Assembly: GCF_023555385.1 (NCBI RefSeq)
Contig: NZ_JAJSED010000001.1
Location: 2,028,311 to 2,092,310 of the forward strand
From: Guyparkeria hydrothermalis
Lineage (GTDB): Bacteria; Pseudomonadota; Gammaproteobacteria; Halothiobacillales; Halothiobacillaceae
DNA length: 64,000 nt
Reading direction: 5' to 3'
A program made the translations under genes and the position numbers. The notes under the pieces are model-generated. The model did no database searches. It had not been told where the DNA came from and saw nothing but the letters and a program-made list of their open reading frames with translations. Below are positions 18,027 to 26,525 of the stretch, piece by piece. Positions within the stretch are counted from its first letter, which is position 1, and the number at the start of each line of letters is the position of its first letter.

Positions 18027-18689
18027 TTAGCCGAATTCCATGCTGCGGGTGTTGCCGCCCAGCTCGCCCAGGGTCTTCTTGACTTGCTGGGTGAACGCCG
18101 GCGGGCCGCAGACGTAGAACTCCTCGTTGAGATCGCGTACGTGCTCGTGCAGGTAGGCCTCGTCGACGTGGCCGAAGTGGGTGCACAGCGGCGAGCTCTC
18201 GCGGGTGCAGACGAAGTGGGCGTTCTCGCCGAAGGCTGCCTCCAGTTCGCGCTGCTGGATGATGTCGTCGGCGGTCTTGTTGGAGTAGATCAGCTTCTGG
18301 TTCGCCAGCTCGCCGCGGTCGGCCAGATCGCGGATGATGGCGAGGAACGGCGTGATGCCGGCACCGGCGGCGATGAACCAGCCCGAGCCCTCGTAGGTGA
18401 AGCTGTCGAACGGCTCGGAGAGGAGCAGCTTCTGCCCCGGCTGCGACTTGCCCAGCGTCTGCGTCATGCCGTCGTGATCGCCGTAGCTCTTGATCATCAG
18501 TTCCAGTACGCGATCGTCGACCCGGTTGGTGAGCGTGAACGGCCGGGCCTGGTCGCGCCACTTCGGCTCGTCGATGGCCATCTCGATCGCCTGTCCGGGC
18601 GTGAACGAGAAGCCCTCGGGCTTGGCCAGGATGTAGCGCTGAACATCGTGGGTGACGAATTCGCGCAGCAGCAATTCGGTCTGGAACAT
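18027..18689 (-). CDS. FAD-dependent ferredoxin/flavodoxin-NADP reductase-like oxidoreductase
   Basis: The 220-residue protein has a flavin-binding barrel with RPFTLTNR, matching the RxYS/T FAD motif. An NAD(P)-binding domain follows, with FIAAGAGITPFLAII and the C-terminal YVCGPPAF loop. It is similar in size to the minimal flavodoxin/cytochrome-b5-type reductases. There is no [2Fe-2S] domain and no signal peptide, so it is a soluble cytoplasmic enzyme. The electron partner is not indicated by neighbours. Confidence 0.85.
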   Translation of the reverse strand: MFQTELLLREFVTHDVQRYILAKPEGFSFTPGQAIEMAIDEPKWRDQARPFTLTNRVDDRVLELMIKSYGDHDGMTQTLGKSQPGQKLLLSEPFDSFTYEGSGWFIAAGAGITPFLAIIRDLADRGELANQKLIYSNKTADDIIQQRELEAAFGENAHFVCTRESSPLCTHFGHVDEAYLHEHVRDLNEEFYVCGPPAFTQQVKKTLGELGGNTRSMEFG

Positions 18690-18810
18690 AGTGGTATCGG
18701 GAATGCTTTCAGCTGGAAATGAGACGCGATTCTAGCTGATTTGAGCGTCCCCCGCCGCGCCACCGCGTATTCGAGAGCGTCGTCGCGGGCGCGATCGCCA
18801 CGCCTTCTCC

Positions 18811-18839
18811 TTAAAAAATCGGGCGAAATCCGGTACATT
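18811..18839 (+). promoter_or_regulatory. Weak candidate sigma-70 promoter for rpe-gph
   Basis: TTAAAA and TACATT are spaced by 17 bases, each matching the consensus at four of six positions, about 104 bases before the rpe start. This is the only well-spaced pair noticed in the gap and is offered at low confidence. Confidence 0.3.
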
Positions 18840-18942
18840 GAGCGCCAGTTTCCGCGCGTGTGCCCGTGACACCGGTCCCGAATTCGGCGATCGGCCCGGC
18901 CGCTGCGCAACCGAATTTTCCCAAGTATCCGAGGACCGCGAG

Positions 18943-19632
18943 ATGAGCGACTACATCATTGCCCCGAGTATCCTGTCGGCCGACTTTGCCCGCCTGGGCG
19001 AGGAAGTGGACAACGTCCTGAAGTCCGGCGCCGACTGGGTGCACTTCGACGTGATGGACAACCACTACGTGCCGAACCTGACCATCGGCCCGCTGGTCTG
19101 CGACGCGCTGCGCAAGCACGGCGTCACCGCCCCGATCGACGTCCACCTGATGGTCAAGCCGGTCGATCGCATCATCCCGGACTTCGCCAAGGCCGGTGCG
19201 ACCTCGATCACCTTCCACCCGGAAGCCTCCGAGCACGTCGACCGCAGCCTGCAGCTGATCCGCGACCAGGGCTGCCAGTCCGGCCTGGTATTCAACCCGG
19301 CCACTCCGCTGGACGTGCTCGAGTGGGTGATCGACAAGGTCGACATCGTCCTGCTGATGTCGGTCAACCCGGGCTTCGGCGGCCAGAAGTTCATCCCGGC
19401 GACCCTCGAGAAGGCCCGCCAGGCGCGCGAGATCATCGACCGCTCCGGCCGTGACATCCGCCTCGAGATCGACGGTGGCGTCAACGCCGACAACATCGGC
19501 GAGATCGCCGCGGCCGGCGTCGACACCTTCGTCTCCGGCTCCGCGCTGTTCGGCAAGGGTCAGGATTCCGACCCGAACCGCTACGACAGCATCGTCAAGG
19601 CGATGCGCGACGAGCTGGCCAAGGTCAAATAA
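18943..19632 (+). CDS. rpe: Ribulose-phosphate 3-epimerase
   Basis: The 229-residue TIM-barrel enzyme interconverts ribulose-5-phosphate and xylulose-5-phosphate in the pentose phosphate and Calvin cycles. The characteristic start [15 protein letters not shown] is present, with the HFDVMD metal-binding motif, [20 protein letters not shown] and the C-terminal phosphate loop [11 protein letters not shown] 18943 follows GAGGACC. Its stop overlaps the start of gph (TAATG), so translation is coupled. Confidence 0.97.
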   Translation: MSDYIIAPSILSADFARLGEEVDNVLKSGADWVHFDVMDNHYVPNLTIGPLVCDALRKHGVTAPIDVHLMVKPVDRIIPDFAKAGATSITFHPEASEHVDRSLQLIRDQGCQSGLVFNPATPLDVLEWVIDKVDIVLLMSVNPGFGGQKFIPATLEKARQAREIIDRSGRDIRLEIDGGVNADNIGEIAAAGVDTFVSGSALFGKGQDSDPNRYDSIVKAMRDELAKVK

Positions 19633-20306
19633 TGGCCCGGTTCACGCCGCGCATGGTGCTGTTCGATCTGGACGGCACCCTGGTCGATTCGGTTCCGGAC
19701 CTGCACGTGGCGGTCAACGCCATGCAGGCCGAGCTCGGCAACCCCGAGCGGACCGATGCCGACGTGCGCACCTGGGTGGGCAACGGCATCGAGCGACTGG
19801 TCGAGCGCGCGCTCACCAACGACCTCGACGGCAAGCCCGACCCGGCCGACTTCGACAAGGCCCTGCCTGTATTCAAGCGGGCCTACGCCGAGAGCAACGG
19901 CAAGCACTCCAAGCTGTTCGACGGCGTGACCCAGGGGCTGGACTTTGTCCGGTCGCTGGGCCTGTCGATGGGCTGCGTGACCAACAAGGCCTCGGCTTTC
20001 ACCCTGCCGCTTCTCGAGCAGACCGGGCTGAAGGACTACTTCGAGGTCATCATCAGCGGCGACACCCTGCCGCTGAAGAAACCGGACCCGGCGCCGCTGA
20101 TCTACTCGGCGGGCTGGTTCCACGTGCATCCCTCCGAGGCGCTGATGATCGGCGACTCGATTTCCGACGTGAAGGCCGCGCGCGCCGCGGGCTTCTCGAT
20201 CGTCTGCATGAGCTACGGCTACAACCACGGCAAGGACATCCGGGACTACGACCCGGACGCCGTGATTGATTCGATGACCGAGCTTGCGGGGCTCGTCGGC
20301 AGGTAA
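19632..20306 (+). CDS. gph: Phosphoglycolate phosphatase
   Basis: The 224-residue HAD phosphatase removes phosphate from 2-phosphoglycolate, the toxic product of RuBisCO oxygenation and of DNA repair. Motif I is LFDLDGTLVDSVPDL, motif II is CVTNKA, motif III is the Lys in PLKKPDPAPL and motif IV is MIGDSISDVKAARAAG. It is translationally coupled to rpe and followed by trpE, the rpe-gph-trpE order common in gammaproteobacteria. In a carbon-fixing host this fits Calvin-cycle housekeeping. Confidence 0.95.
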   Translation: MARFTPRMVLFDLDGTLVDSVPDLHVAVNAMQAELGNPERTDADVRTWVGNGIERLVERALTNDLDGKPDPADFDKALPVFKRAYAESNGKHSKLFDGVTQGLDFVRSLGLSMGCVTNKASAFTLPLLEQTGLKDYFEVIISGDTLPLKKPDPAPLIYSAGWFHVHPSEALMIGDSISDVKAARAAGFSIVCMSYGYNHGKDIRDYDPDAVIDSMTELAGLVGR

Positions 20307-20338
20307 GCATGATGGGGGCAACAGGGACGTTCCGATGG

Positions 20339-20379
20339 CGGCGACGATGGCGTAGCTAACGCCCACGTCGCCGTTTGTC
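20339..20379 (+). terminator. Long hairpin between gph and trpE (terminator or trp attenuator candidate)
   Basis: CGGCGACG (20339-20346) pairs perfectly with CGTCGCCG (20366-20373). Inside it GGCGT (20349-20353) pairs with ACGCC (20359-20363) around an AGCTA loop, and the stem is followed by TTTGTCGTTT. It could end rpe-gph transcription or attenuate trpE. No leader peptide with clustered Trp codons was recognised, so attenuation by the classical mechanism is not supported. Confidence 0.5.
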
Positions 20380-20403
20380 GTTTACCCCCTTCCGGAGCCC
20401 GTC

Positions 20404-21918
20404 ATGCCCAACCGTTTCCAGCCCTACCAGCCCACCCGCGTCGACCTCGAGACGCTCGCCGCCGAGGGCTACAACCGAGTCCCCGTCACCCGCCGCGTGC
20501 TGGGCGACTACGACACGCCGCTGTCCGTCTACCGCAAGCTGGTGGAAGGCCCGTTCGGCTATCTGTTCGAGTCGGTCACCGGCGGCGAGCGCTGGGGGCG
20601 CTACTCGATCATCGGCCTGCCCTCGCCGACGGTCCTCACCGTCCACGGCCACCGCGCGGTGGTCAAGAAGAACGGCGAGGTGGTCGAGGACGAGACCGTC
20701 GACGACCCGCTTGCCTGGATCGAGACCTTCAAGGCCCGCTACCGCGTCTATGAGCCGGCCGACATGCCGCGCTTTCACGGCGGGCTGGTGGGCTACTTCG
20801 GTTTCGAGACCATCGGCTACATCGAGCCGCGCCTGGCGAACTTCGACGCCGACGACCCGCTGGGCGTGCCCGACATCCTGCTGATGGCAAGCGAAGAGGT
20901 GGTCGTGGTCGACAACCTCTCCAGCGAGCTGTTGCTGGTGACGCTGATCGACCCTTCAGAGACCGGCGCGCTCGATCTGGCCAACGTGCGCCTCGACACG
21001 CTCGCCCGTCGCCTGCGCGAGCCGGTGGCCCACTACGGCTCCTCCGCCCCGGGCAAGCCGATCGACGAGAACGACTTCACCGCCACCTTCACCCGCGAGG
21101 GCTACGAGAACGCCGTGCGCGCCATCCGCGAGTACATCGCGGCGGGCGATGTCATGCAGGTGGTGCCCAGCCAGCGGATGAGCATCGAGTTCGGTGCTGC
21201 GCCCATCGACCTCTACCGGGCGCTGCGCTCGATCAACCCCTCGCCGTACATGTACTTCATCGACGCCGGCGAGTTCACCGTGGTCGGCTCCAGCCCCGAG
21301 ATCCTCGCCCGCCTCGAGGACGGCACCGTCACCGTGCGCCCGATTGCCGGCACCCGCCCGCGCGGTGCCACGGAAGCCGAGGACAAGGCCCTCGAGCAGG
21401 ACCTGTTGAGCGATCCGAAGGAGATCGCCGAGCACGTCATGCTGATCGATCTCGGGCGCAACGACACCGGCCGTGTCGCCAAGGTCGGCAGCGTCAAGCT
21501 CGAGGAGCGCATGATCATCGAGCGCTACTCGCACGTCATGCACATCGTCTCGCAGGTCACCGGCCAGCTCGAGGAGGGCTACAACGCCATGGACGTCCTG
21601 CGCGCGACCTTCCCCGCCGGCACCGTCTCGGGTGCACCGAAGATCCGCGCACTGGAAATCATCCAGGGGCTCGAGCCCGTCAAGCGTGGTGTCTACGCCG
21701 GGGCGGTGGGTTACTGGGCCTGGAATGGCAACATGGATACGGCCATCGCCATCCGTACCGGGGTGATCAAGGACGAGCAGCTGCACGTTCAGGCTGGGGG
21801 CGGGATCGTCGCCGACTCCGTGCCTGCTACCGAGTGGGAGGAGACGCTCAACAAGCGTAGGGCGTTATTCCGGGCGGCGAATATGGCTAGTCGGGGGTTG
21901 GATGCTGCGGACGGCTAA
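20404..21918 (+). CDS. trpE: Anthranilate synthase component I
   Basis: The 504-residue enzyme converts chorismate to anthranilate with ammonia supplied by TrpG. The N-terminal regulatory domain begins [16 protein letters not shown] and contains [16 protein letters not shown], part of the Trp feedback site. The C-terminal chorismate-binding domain has [26 protein letters not shown] (read in pieces), [24 protein letters not shown] and [12 protein letters not shown]. The expected trpG does not follow. The next 2.3 kb is an AT-rich ATPase gene and a non-coding palindrome. Confidence 0.97.
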   Translation: MPNRFQPYQPTRVDLETLAAEGYNRVPVTRRVLGDYDTPLSVYRKLVEGPFGYLFESVTGGERWGRYSIIGLPSPTVLTVHGHRAVVKKNGEVVEDETVDDPLAWIETFKARYRVYEPADMPRFHGGLVGYFGFETIGYIEPRLANFDADDPLGVPDILLMASEEVVVVDNLSSELLLVTLIDPSETGALDLANVRLDTLARRLREPVAHYGSSAPGKPIDENDFTATFTREGYENAVRAIREYIAAGDVMQVVPSQRMSIEFGAAPIDLYRALRSINPSPYMYFIDAGEFTVVGSSPEILARLEDGTVTVRPIAGTRPRGATEAEDKALEQDLLSDPKEIAEHVMLIDLGRNDTGRVAKVGSVKLEERMIIERYSHVMHIVSQVTGQLEEGYNAMDVLRATFPAGTVSGAPKIRALEIIQGLEPVKRGVYAGAVGYWAWNGNMDTAIAIRTGVIKDEQLHVQAGGGIVADSVPATEWEETLNKRRALFRAANMASRGLDAADG

Positions 21919-22033
21919 CGTGAGTTATTCGACCGATCAGTTTCGGTTCCCCTAAGTTGTACCCGCCAGTGTTTTCATTATCACCTTCCTGTCATGTGCT
22001 GGCGGCGCATTCTCAGCCCCGAAGAGGTTTTTA

Positions 22034-23308
22034 ATGTTTTTCAGAAAGAGCCCGGAAGAAGTTTTTACTCCTCGCGTCAAGGATGTCAATGATGACATGT
22101 ATATTCACCGGGAGGGTCTTGAGAGGGCATTGAGTCGGGCAATAAGAAAGCACAAGAATATCGTGGTGCACGGGGAAAGCGGCACTGGGAAAACATGGCT
22201 TTATAAGAAAATATTTTCTGAGCTCGATGTTTACTATGAAGTTCTAAATTGCGCAACTGTGAATCAGTGTGGCTCCGTAAGTGATGCAATTGGTTACTTG
22301 GTCGCGAGGCTAGAGCCCAATGAGAAGGTGGGCCACGAAGAAGCTAAAGGAGCTGAAGGGAACGCAGGTTTTGCTAAGGGTCACCTCGAGCACACGAGTC
22401 AGTACCGGAAAAGCGCGCCTGACAACTATCTGAAATTGGTTCGTCTTATACGGAAGAGGGCTAAATCTAAAAAGGCATTTCTTGTTGTTGAAAACTTGGA
22501 GCACATTGTTCGGGATAAAGACAAGATTAGTGAGCTTTCGTCTCTTTTGCTCTACCTTGATGATGAGGTATATGCAGAAAGCAATGTCAGGATCTTGCTG
22601 GTTGGAACCCCTAACAACCTGCGAGATTATTTTGCAGAAGTGGATGAGACCCAGACCATAATAAATAGGTTGCAGGAGATACCGGAAGTTTCCGCGCTTT
22701 CCAAGCATGACGTGGTTGAGTTGGCAAAAAAGGGGTTGTTTAAAATATTGCGTCTCGATTTTGTTGAGGACCGGCCGAGGAACTTTACCGAGTGGTATTT
22801 TCTAAATGCCATTTCTTGGTTTTCTATCAATATCCCGCAGTATGTCCACGATATTTGCCTTGAAGTGGCTCTCGAGGCATCGGATGATGGGGGAAGGATA
22901 ACCAGAAAAGGGTACACTCAGGCCTTGAGGAATTGGGTTCAGGAAGCCTTGGTTGCTGAGAACTCAAGGCTTGAGAAGAATATAAATTCTAAGGAAACTA
23001 GGCATGGGAGAAGGAACCAGGTTATTTATACTACGGGGGTTCTGTCGCAAAATGAGTTTTCAAATGCTGAAGTGGAGGAGAGCTTGCGGGAACACTTCCC
23101 AACCAGTACCGAAGGGAAGACACTCAATGTATCTTCAAATCTGATTGAGCTCTCAAATGGGACTCATCCAATTCTGTCTAAGACGCCGAAAGGAAATCGG
23201 TATCGTTTCATTGATCCGAAAATAAAGATAATGATTCGCTGGATGTTGCAGAAGAATGATGATGAACGGTTGGTTGTGAAGAAGTTTGATGAAAGTATCA
23301 AGTTTTAG
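22034..23308 (+). CDS. AAA+ ATPase of unknown function, horizontally acquired
   Basis: The 424-residue protein has one P-loop ATPase domain. Walker A is GESGTGKT (residues 47-54), a Walker B-like strand KAFLVVEN (147-154) has Glu then Asn instead of Asp-Glu, and a sensor-1-like strand is ILLVGTPNN (187-195). The region after residue ~215 is helical, and the C-terminal part (about 330-410) could be a winged helix with YRFIDPKIKIMIRW. It resembles Orc/TniB-like or STAND-related AAA modules, but no family was firmly recognised. The start follows GAAGAGG at six bases. Codon use is strikingly AT-rich compared with all neighbours, and a giant inverted repeat follows. This suggests transfer and possibly a defence or mobile-element role, which is inference. 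Confidence 0.75.
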   Translation: MFFRKSPEEVFTPRVKDVNDDMYIHREGLERALSRAIRKHKNIVVHGESGTGKTWLYKKIFSELDVYYEVLNCATVNQCGSVSDAIGYLVARLEPNEKVGHEEAKGAEGNAGFAKGHLEHTSQYRKSAPDNYLKLVRLIRKRAKSKKAFLVVENLEHIVRDKDKISELSSLLLYLDDEVYAESNVRILLVGTPNNLRDYFAEVDETQTIINRLQEIPEVSALSKHDVVELAKKGLFKILRLDFVEDRPRNFTEWYFLNAISWFSINIPQYVHDICLEVALEASDDGGRITRKGYTQALRNWVQEALVAENSRLEKNINSKETRHGRRNQVIYTTGVLSQNEFSNAEVEESLREHFPTSTEGKTLNVSSNLIELSNGTHPILSKTPKGNRYRFIDPKIKIMIRWMLQKNDDERLVVKKFDESIKF

Positions 23309-23382
23309 GTTTCCCCGCCTTAAGGACCGGACCTAGACCCTGCGGGGTCGGACCTGACCAACTGCTTGATACAACAGCCTTA

Positions 23383-23404
23383 GCCCCTCTGATGAGGGGC
23401 TTTT
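23383..23404 (+). terminator. Intrinsic terminator of the AAA+ gene
   Basis: GCCCCTC (23383-23389) and GAGGGGC (23394-23400) form a 7-bp stem with a TGAT loop followed by TTTT. It is compact and well formed. Confidence 0.85.
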
Positions 23405-23479
23405 CACGTCTTAGAGCGGCATTTTTGCCATCAAAACTGACCCCTCAAGAGGTTGCTCTTGTTCCCCGCTTCGAAGCGT

Positions 23480-24154
23480 GGTGGATCGGTTTCACGCGCT
23501 CGTTGTGTCAGGTGGCAACGGTTTGGCTCCGTGCCTGGCGCGCGAGTCGGTTTTCTTGCTTGTCCAAGAAAACCGACGAAAAGAAGGACACCCCGACGCC
23601 TTGGCCCTGCGGACCTGATCGCTGCGCGATCAGCCTCGCGAACGGGCAATCGCGGACGGGTCGGTTCGACGCGACGTCGTGTCGCGGCGAACCTCGGGCT
23701 TGCGTCCATGCAAGCCCGACCCTGCGATTCCCCGCTCGCGAGGCAAGGCGTAAGGGGGCTCACCCTTCGATTTGCTTCGTTCAGGGATTCAAGCGCGCGA
23801 CTTGTCTCGCAGCTGGGATGGAGTGAGCGCTTGCCGGTCGGCACGACGGTTAACGAAGGCCTTCCCCCTGTCGGCTTGCCTCACGGCCCGCAGATGGCCG
23901 GGGTCGGAGCGACAGGGACGTCGCTCCGAGGCTCAGCGCGACACGACGTCGCGTCGAGCCGGACCCGAAAGCCAGCCGCCGGCCGTGAGGCTTCGAGGTC
24001 GGACTGTGTCCGACCTCGAAGGCCCGAAGGGCCAAGCCGTGGGGTGTCTTTCTTTTCGGGTCTTTTCTTGGACAAGCAAGAAAAGGCCCTCGCGCGCGTG
24101 GCAGGGCAGTGGCTATTGCCCGCCCCACGCAACAGGCGTGCGAAACGATCCACC
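23480..24154. repeat. Giant imperfect inverted repeat (~675 bp) rich in secondary hairpins
   Basis: The right half is an inverted, diverged copy of the left half, centred near 23817. Exact inverted matches include a 22-mer (23551-23572 with 24063-24084) and a 19-mer (23668-23686 with 23937-23955). The outer ends also match (GGTGGATCG at 23480 against CGATCCACC ending at 24154), as do GACACCCC/GGGGTGTC and GAGGCAAG/CTTGCCTC. Each arm also contains local hairpins, e.g. TTTTCTTG...CAAGAAAA and CGGGCTTGCGTCCATGCAAGCCCG-type stems (23695-23718). No transposase or ORF is supported. Similar sequence is partly present at 25991-26040, so it belongs to a repeat family in this genome. Confidence 0.85.
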
Positions 24155-24208
24155 TAGGTATTTCCGCGCGGACTGGAATCCCTGCCGCGCTCTGGCATGC
24201 TTCGCGTC

Positions 24209-25273
24209 ATGTCTGATGAAACCCAATTGCTCTTTCTTACCCGAGCCGGCTACGAGGGCGACTGCGCCGCCCAGGTGCAGACGGTCGCCGCCGAGGCGGG
24301 CGTCCACGGCTTCTGCAAGGCCAAGTCCGATACCGGCTACCTGACCTTCATTGCCCACGACCCCGAGGCACTGGCCCATTGGTTCGAGGCGCTTGCCCTC
24401 GATGAGCTGATCTTTGCCCGACAGCTTTGCCTGGCCGGCGAGACACTGGACGACCTGCCGGCGGACAACCGGCTGGGGCCGATCCTCGCCGCGATCGAGG
24501 GGCAGGAGTTTGGTGGGGTCTATGTCGAGACGCCGGATGCCGAGGCGACCCGGCCGCTGATGCGGTTATGCCGCAAGTTCACCAAGCCGCTGGAGCAGTC
24601 GATGCGCAAGCGCGGCCTGCTCGACCCGGGAAATCCGGATCTGCCGCGGCTGCATCTCACCTTCACCGACACCACCACCGTGATTCCTGGCTGGTCGCAT
24701 CCGGGGCAGGCCGCCCCGCAGCCGATGGGCATCCCGCGCCTCAAGCTTGCCAAGGACGCACCCAGCCGTTCGGCGCTCAAGCTCGAGGAGGCGCTGATCA
24801 CCTTCCTCTCGCCCGAGGAGCGCAAGGACCTGCTGCGCGCCGGGCTCGAGGCGGTTGACCTGGGTGCGGCGCCCGGCGGCTGGACCTGGCAGCTGGTGCG
24901 CGACGGGCTGATCGTCACCGCCGTCGACAACGGCCCGATGGCGGACGTGTTCACCGGGCACGTCTCCGTCGAGCATCGCCGCGAGGACGGTTTCACCTTC
25001 CGCCCCGAGCGGCCGGTGGAGTGGCTGGTCTGCGACATGGTGGAAAAGCCCTCGCGCGTCGCCGACCTGATGGCCGACTGGATGGCGCGCGGCGACTGCC
25101 AGCGGGCGATCTTCAACCTCAAGCTGCCGATGAAGAAGCGTCAGCAGGCGGTGATGGATGCGGTCGAGCGGATCGCGGATCGGTTGGAGGATGCCGAGGT
25201 CGACTTCGATATCGACATTCGGCAGCTGTATCACGATCGGGATGAGGTGACGGCTTACCTGCGGCGGGTATAG
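24209..25273 (+). CDS. rlmM: 23S rRNA (cytidine-2'-O)-methyltransferase RlmM
   Basis: The 354-residue enzyme methylates the 2'-hydroxyl of C2498 of 23S rRNA. An N-terminal THUMP-like domain begins LLFLTRAGYEGDCAAQV and includes GFCKAKSDTGYLTF. The C-terminal Rossmann domain has the SAM motif DLGAAPGGWTWQLV, VEWLVCDMVEKPSRVADLM and FNLKLPMKKR, carrying the catalytic Lys/Asp positions of the RrmJ type. ATG 24209 gives MSDETQLLFL; an ATG four codons upstream (24197) is the alternative. It begins about 55 bases after the giant inverted repeat. Confidence 0.93.
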   Translation: MSDETQLLFLTRAGYEGDCAAQVQTVAAEAGVHGFCKAKSDTGYLTFIAHDPEALAHWFEALALDELIFARQLCLAGETLDDLPADNRLGPILAAIEGQEFGGVYVETPDAEATRPLMRLCRKFTKPLEQSMRKRGLLDPGNPDLPRLHLTFTDTTTVIPGWSHPGQAAPQPMGIPRLKLAKDAPSRSALKLEEALITFLSPEERKDLLRAGLEAVDLGAAPGGWTWQLVRDGLIVTAVDNGPMADVFTGHVSVEHRREDGFTFRPERPVEWLVCDMVEKPSRVADLMADWMARGDCQRAIFNLKLPMKKRQQAVMDAVERIADRLEDAEVDFDIDIRQLYHDRDEVTAYLRRV

Positions 25274-25326
25274 CCGTTGCGGGGCCGACCCGATCGGGCC
25301 AGACGGATGCGTGTCCGCCAAAGAGC

Positions 25327-25348
25327 AAAACGCCCCGTGAAGGGGCGT
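25327..25348 (-). terminator. Intrinsic terminator of sodC
   Basis: ACGCCCC (25330-25336) and GGGGCGT (25342-25348) pair around a 5-base loop. On the minus strand the stem is followed by TTTTGCTCTT, so it terminates sodC. Confidence 0.8.
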
Positions 25349-25368
25349 CCGCTCGATCCGGTCACGGC

Positions 25369-25920
25369 TTATTCCACAACGCCACACGCAACGCGCGCGC
25401 CGCCGCCACCCAGAGGCTTCGGCTGGTCGGCGAAGTTGTCGCCGTCCGCGTGGATCATCAGCGAGCGATTGCGGATATCCGCCAGCTTCAGGCGCGGCGC
25501 GGTCACGGTCATGTCCACGCTGCCCTTGGCGCTGGCCTTGAGCGGCGGCAAGTCGCCGAGGTGCCCCTCACCGGCAGGCCCCTCGTGCTTGCCAGTGCCT
25601 TGTGGATCGTAATGTCCTCCGGCGGCCAGCGCAGGCACGATCTCGCCATTTTTTTCCTTTGGCTCGCAGGAAGGGTTCTCGTGGACATGGAAGCCATGTG
25701 CTCCGGGCGTCAGGCCCTGCAACTTCGCCTGTAGAACAACCCCGTTTTCGCTCTTTTGGGCGTGGATGACGCCAACCTGCTGGCCAGGGCCCGTAGGCGT
25801 GGCCGCGTACATGGGAACGTCGATCCCCTTGCCGTCAGCCATGCCGCCGTCGGCCGCGGTCGTGTAACCCGCAGCCAACAGGGTGAACAGGGAGGTTGCT
25901 GCAAGTACGGTCGTTTTCAT
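25369..25920 (-). CDS. sodC: Copper/zinc superoxide dismutase, periplasmic
   Basis: The 183-residue precursor dismutates superoxide in the periplasm. The signal peptide begins MKTTVLAATSLFTLLAAG and the mature part starts near ADGGMADG. Metal ligands are visible: HGFHVHE (Cu), GGHYDPQGTGKH...GHLGDLP (bridging and Zn ligands) and LMIHADGDNF (Cu). The disulfide cysteines CEP and VACGVVE and the C-terminal Arg in GGGGARVACG are present. ATG 25920 is preceded by GGAG. Confidence 0.95.
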   Translation of the reverse strand: MKTTVLAATSLFTLLAAGYTTAADGGMADGKGIDVPMYAATPTGPGQQVGVIHAQKSENGVVLQAKLQGLTPGAHGFHVHENPSCEPKEKNGEIVPALAAGGHYDPQGTGKHEGPAGEGHLGDLPPLKASAKGSVDMTVTAPRLKLADIRNRSLMIHADGDNFADQPKPLGGGGARVACGVVE

Positions 25921-25990
25921 GCCGGGCTCCTTGTCATGCGGATGGTGGATTTGCGTCGGCAATACACTTGCATAGTAGCCAGCACGGTTC

Positions 25991-26040
25991 CCTGCAATCC
26001 CCCGCTCGTGAGGCAAGGCGCCGCGGGGTTGTCCCTCCGA
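25991..26040. repeat. Fragment related to the giant inverted repeat
   Basis: These 50 bases align without gaps to 23721-23770 of the giant inverted repeat, matching at 39 of 50 positions, including CCCGCTCG and AGGCAAGGCG. It lies in the 191-base gap between sodC and the TolA-C-like gene. It shows that the element at 23.5-24.2 kb has at least one dispersed partial relative. Confidence 0.65.
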
Positions 26041-26111
26041 TACCGCCCCGTTATCGCATTAGGTGCGGTGGCGCCTTCGTTGATTGGAGCAGCGGGCAGC
26101 AGGCCGGGGCG

Positions 26112-26525
26112 CTACTCGTGTTTGAAGTTGAGGCGGATTTTCTCTTGCCAGACGGCGCTGATGGCCGGGCGGGGAAGAGGTGAGGCGGCGTCGATGGCCA
26201 ACCAGATGGAGTCCCTGAAGGCTGACGTGCCGTCGCATTGGTCGATGGCGATTGTCTTCACGTCGCCTGACGGCTCCATCTGGATGGTCGCGGTGCATGT
26301 CCAGTCCACGACGGCATCGTCAGGCCGATCCCAGTTGTCGACGATTTTCTTGCGGACGGCCAGGGCCCAGTGGGTCAGGGCTTCGTGGCGCATCTTCGCG
26401 TTCTCGGCGAGCAGTTCCCGTTTCGTTCGGTCGTCGTCCGTGACGTCGGTCGCCGAGGCGGGATTGCTGAGGGTGATCACGAGGCCGATGGCAACGTGAG
26501 TCGCAATGGATCGGATGGGCATCAT
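26112..26525 (-). CDS. Exported protein with TonB/TolA C-terminal-like domain
   Basis: The 137-residue protein has a signal peptide (MMPIRSIATHVAIGLVITL, cleaved near ASA) and a C-terminal domain resembling that of TolA. This includes WALAVRKKIVDNWDRP, a CTATIQMEPSGDVKTIAI strand, CDGTSAFRDSIWLAI and ASPLPRP. TolA itself is a longer inner-membrane protein of the Tol-Pal system; here the domain is alone and apparently free in the periplasm. ATG 26525 was chosen because the signal peptide starts there. No tol genes are nearby, so the partner is unknown. Confidence 0.7.
   Translation of the reverse strand: MMPIRSIATHVAIGLVITLSNPASATDVTDDDRTKRELLAENAKMRHEALTHWALAVRKKIVDNWDRPDDAVVDWTCTATIQMEPSGDVKTIAIDQCDGTSAFRDSIWLAIDAASPLPRPAISAVWQEKIRLNFKHE

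Larger units (their letters stand above)
23309..24208. other. 900-bp gene-free region downstream of the AAA+ gene
   Basis: It contains the terminator of the AAA+ gene (23383-23404) and the giant inverted repeat 23480-24154. A small hairpin GACCC-TGC-GGGTC precedes the terminator. Long open frames exist on both strands, but they read through the palindrome and have repetitive Arg/Pro/Ser/Ala content with no domain, so they are not called as genes. Confidence 0.75.

Noticed and set aside
21957-21981. TTGTAC and CATTAT as a promoter for the AAA+ gene
   Set aside because: The spacing is only 13 bases, too short for sigma-70.
22034-24154. Insertion sequence containing the ATPase gene and palindrome
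   Set aside because: No transposase or integrase, no flanking target duplication recognised, and the inverted repeat lies wholly to one side of the gene.
23392-24379. Several overlapping open frames on both strands across the palindrome (up to about 230 codons)
   Set aside because: They follow the inverted repeat, mirror each other on opposite strands, have repetitive Arg/Pro/Ser/Ala content and no domain; high GC alone explains the lack of stops.
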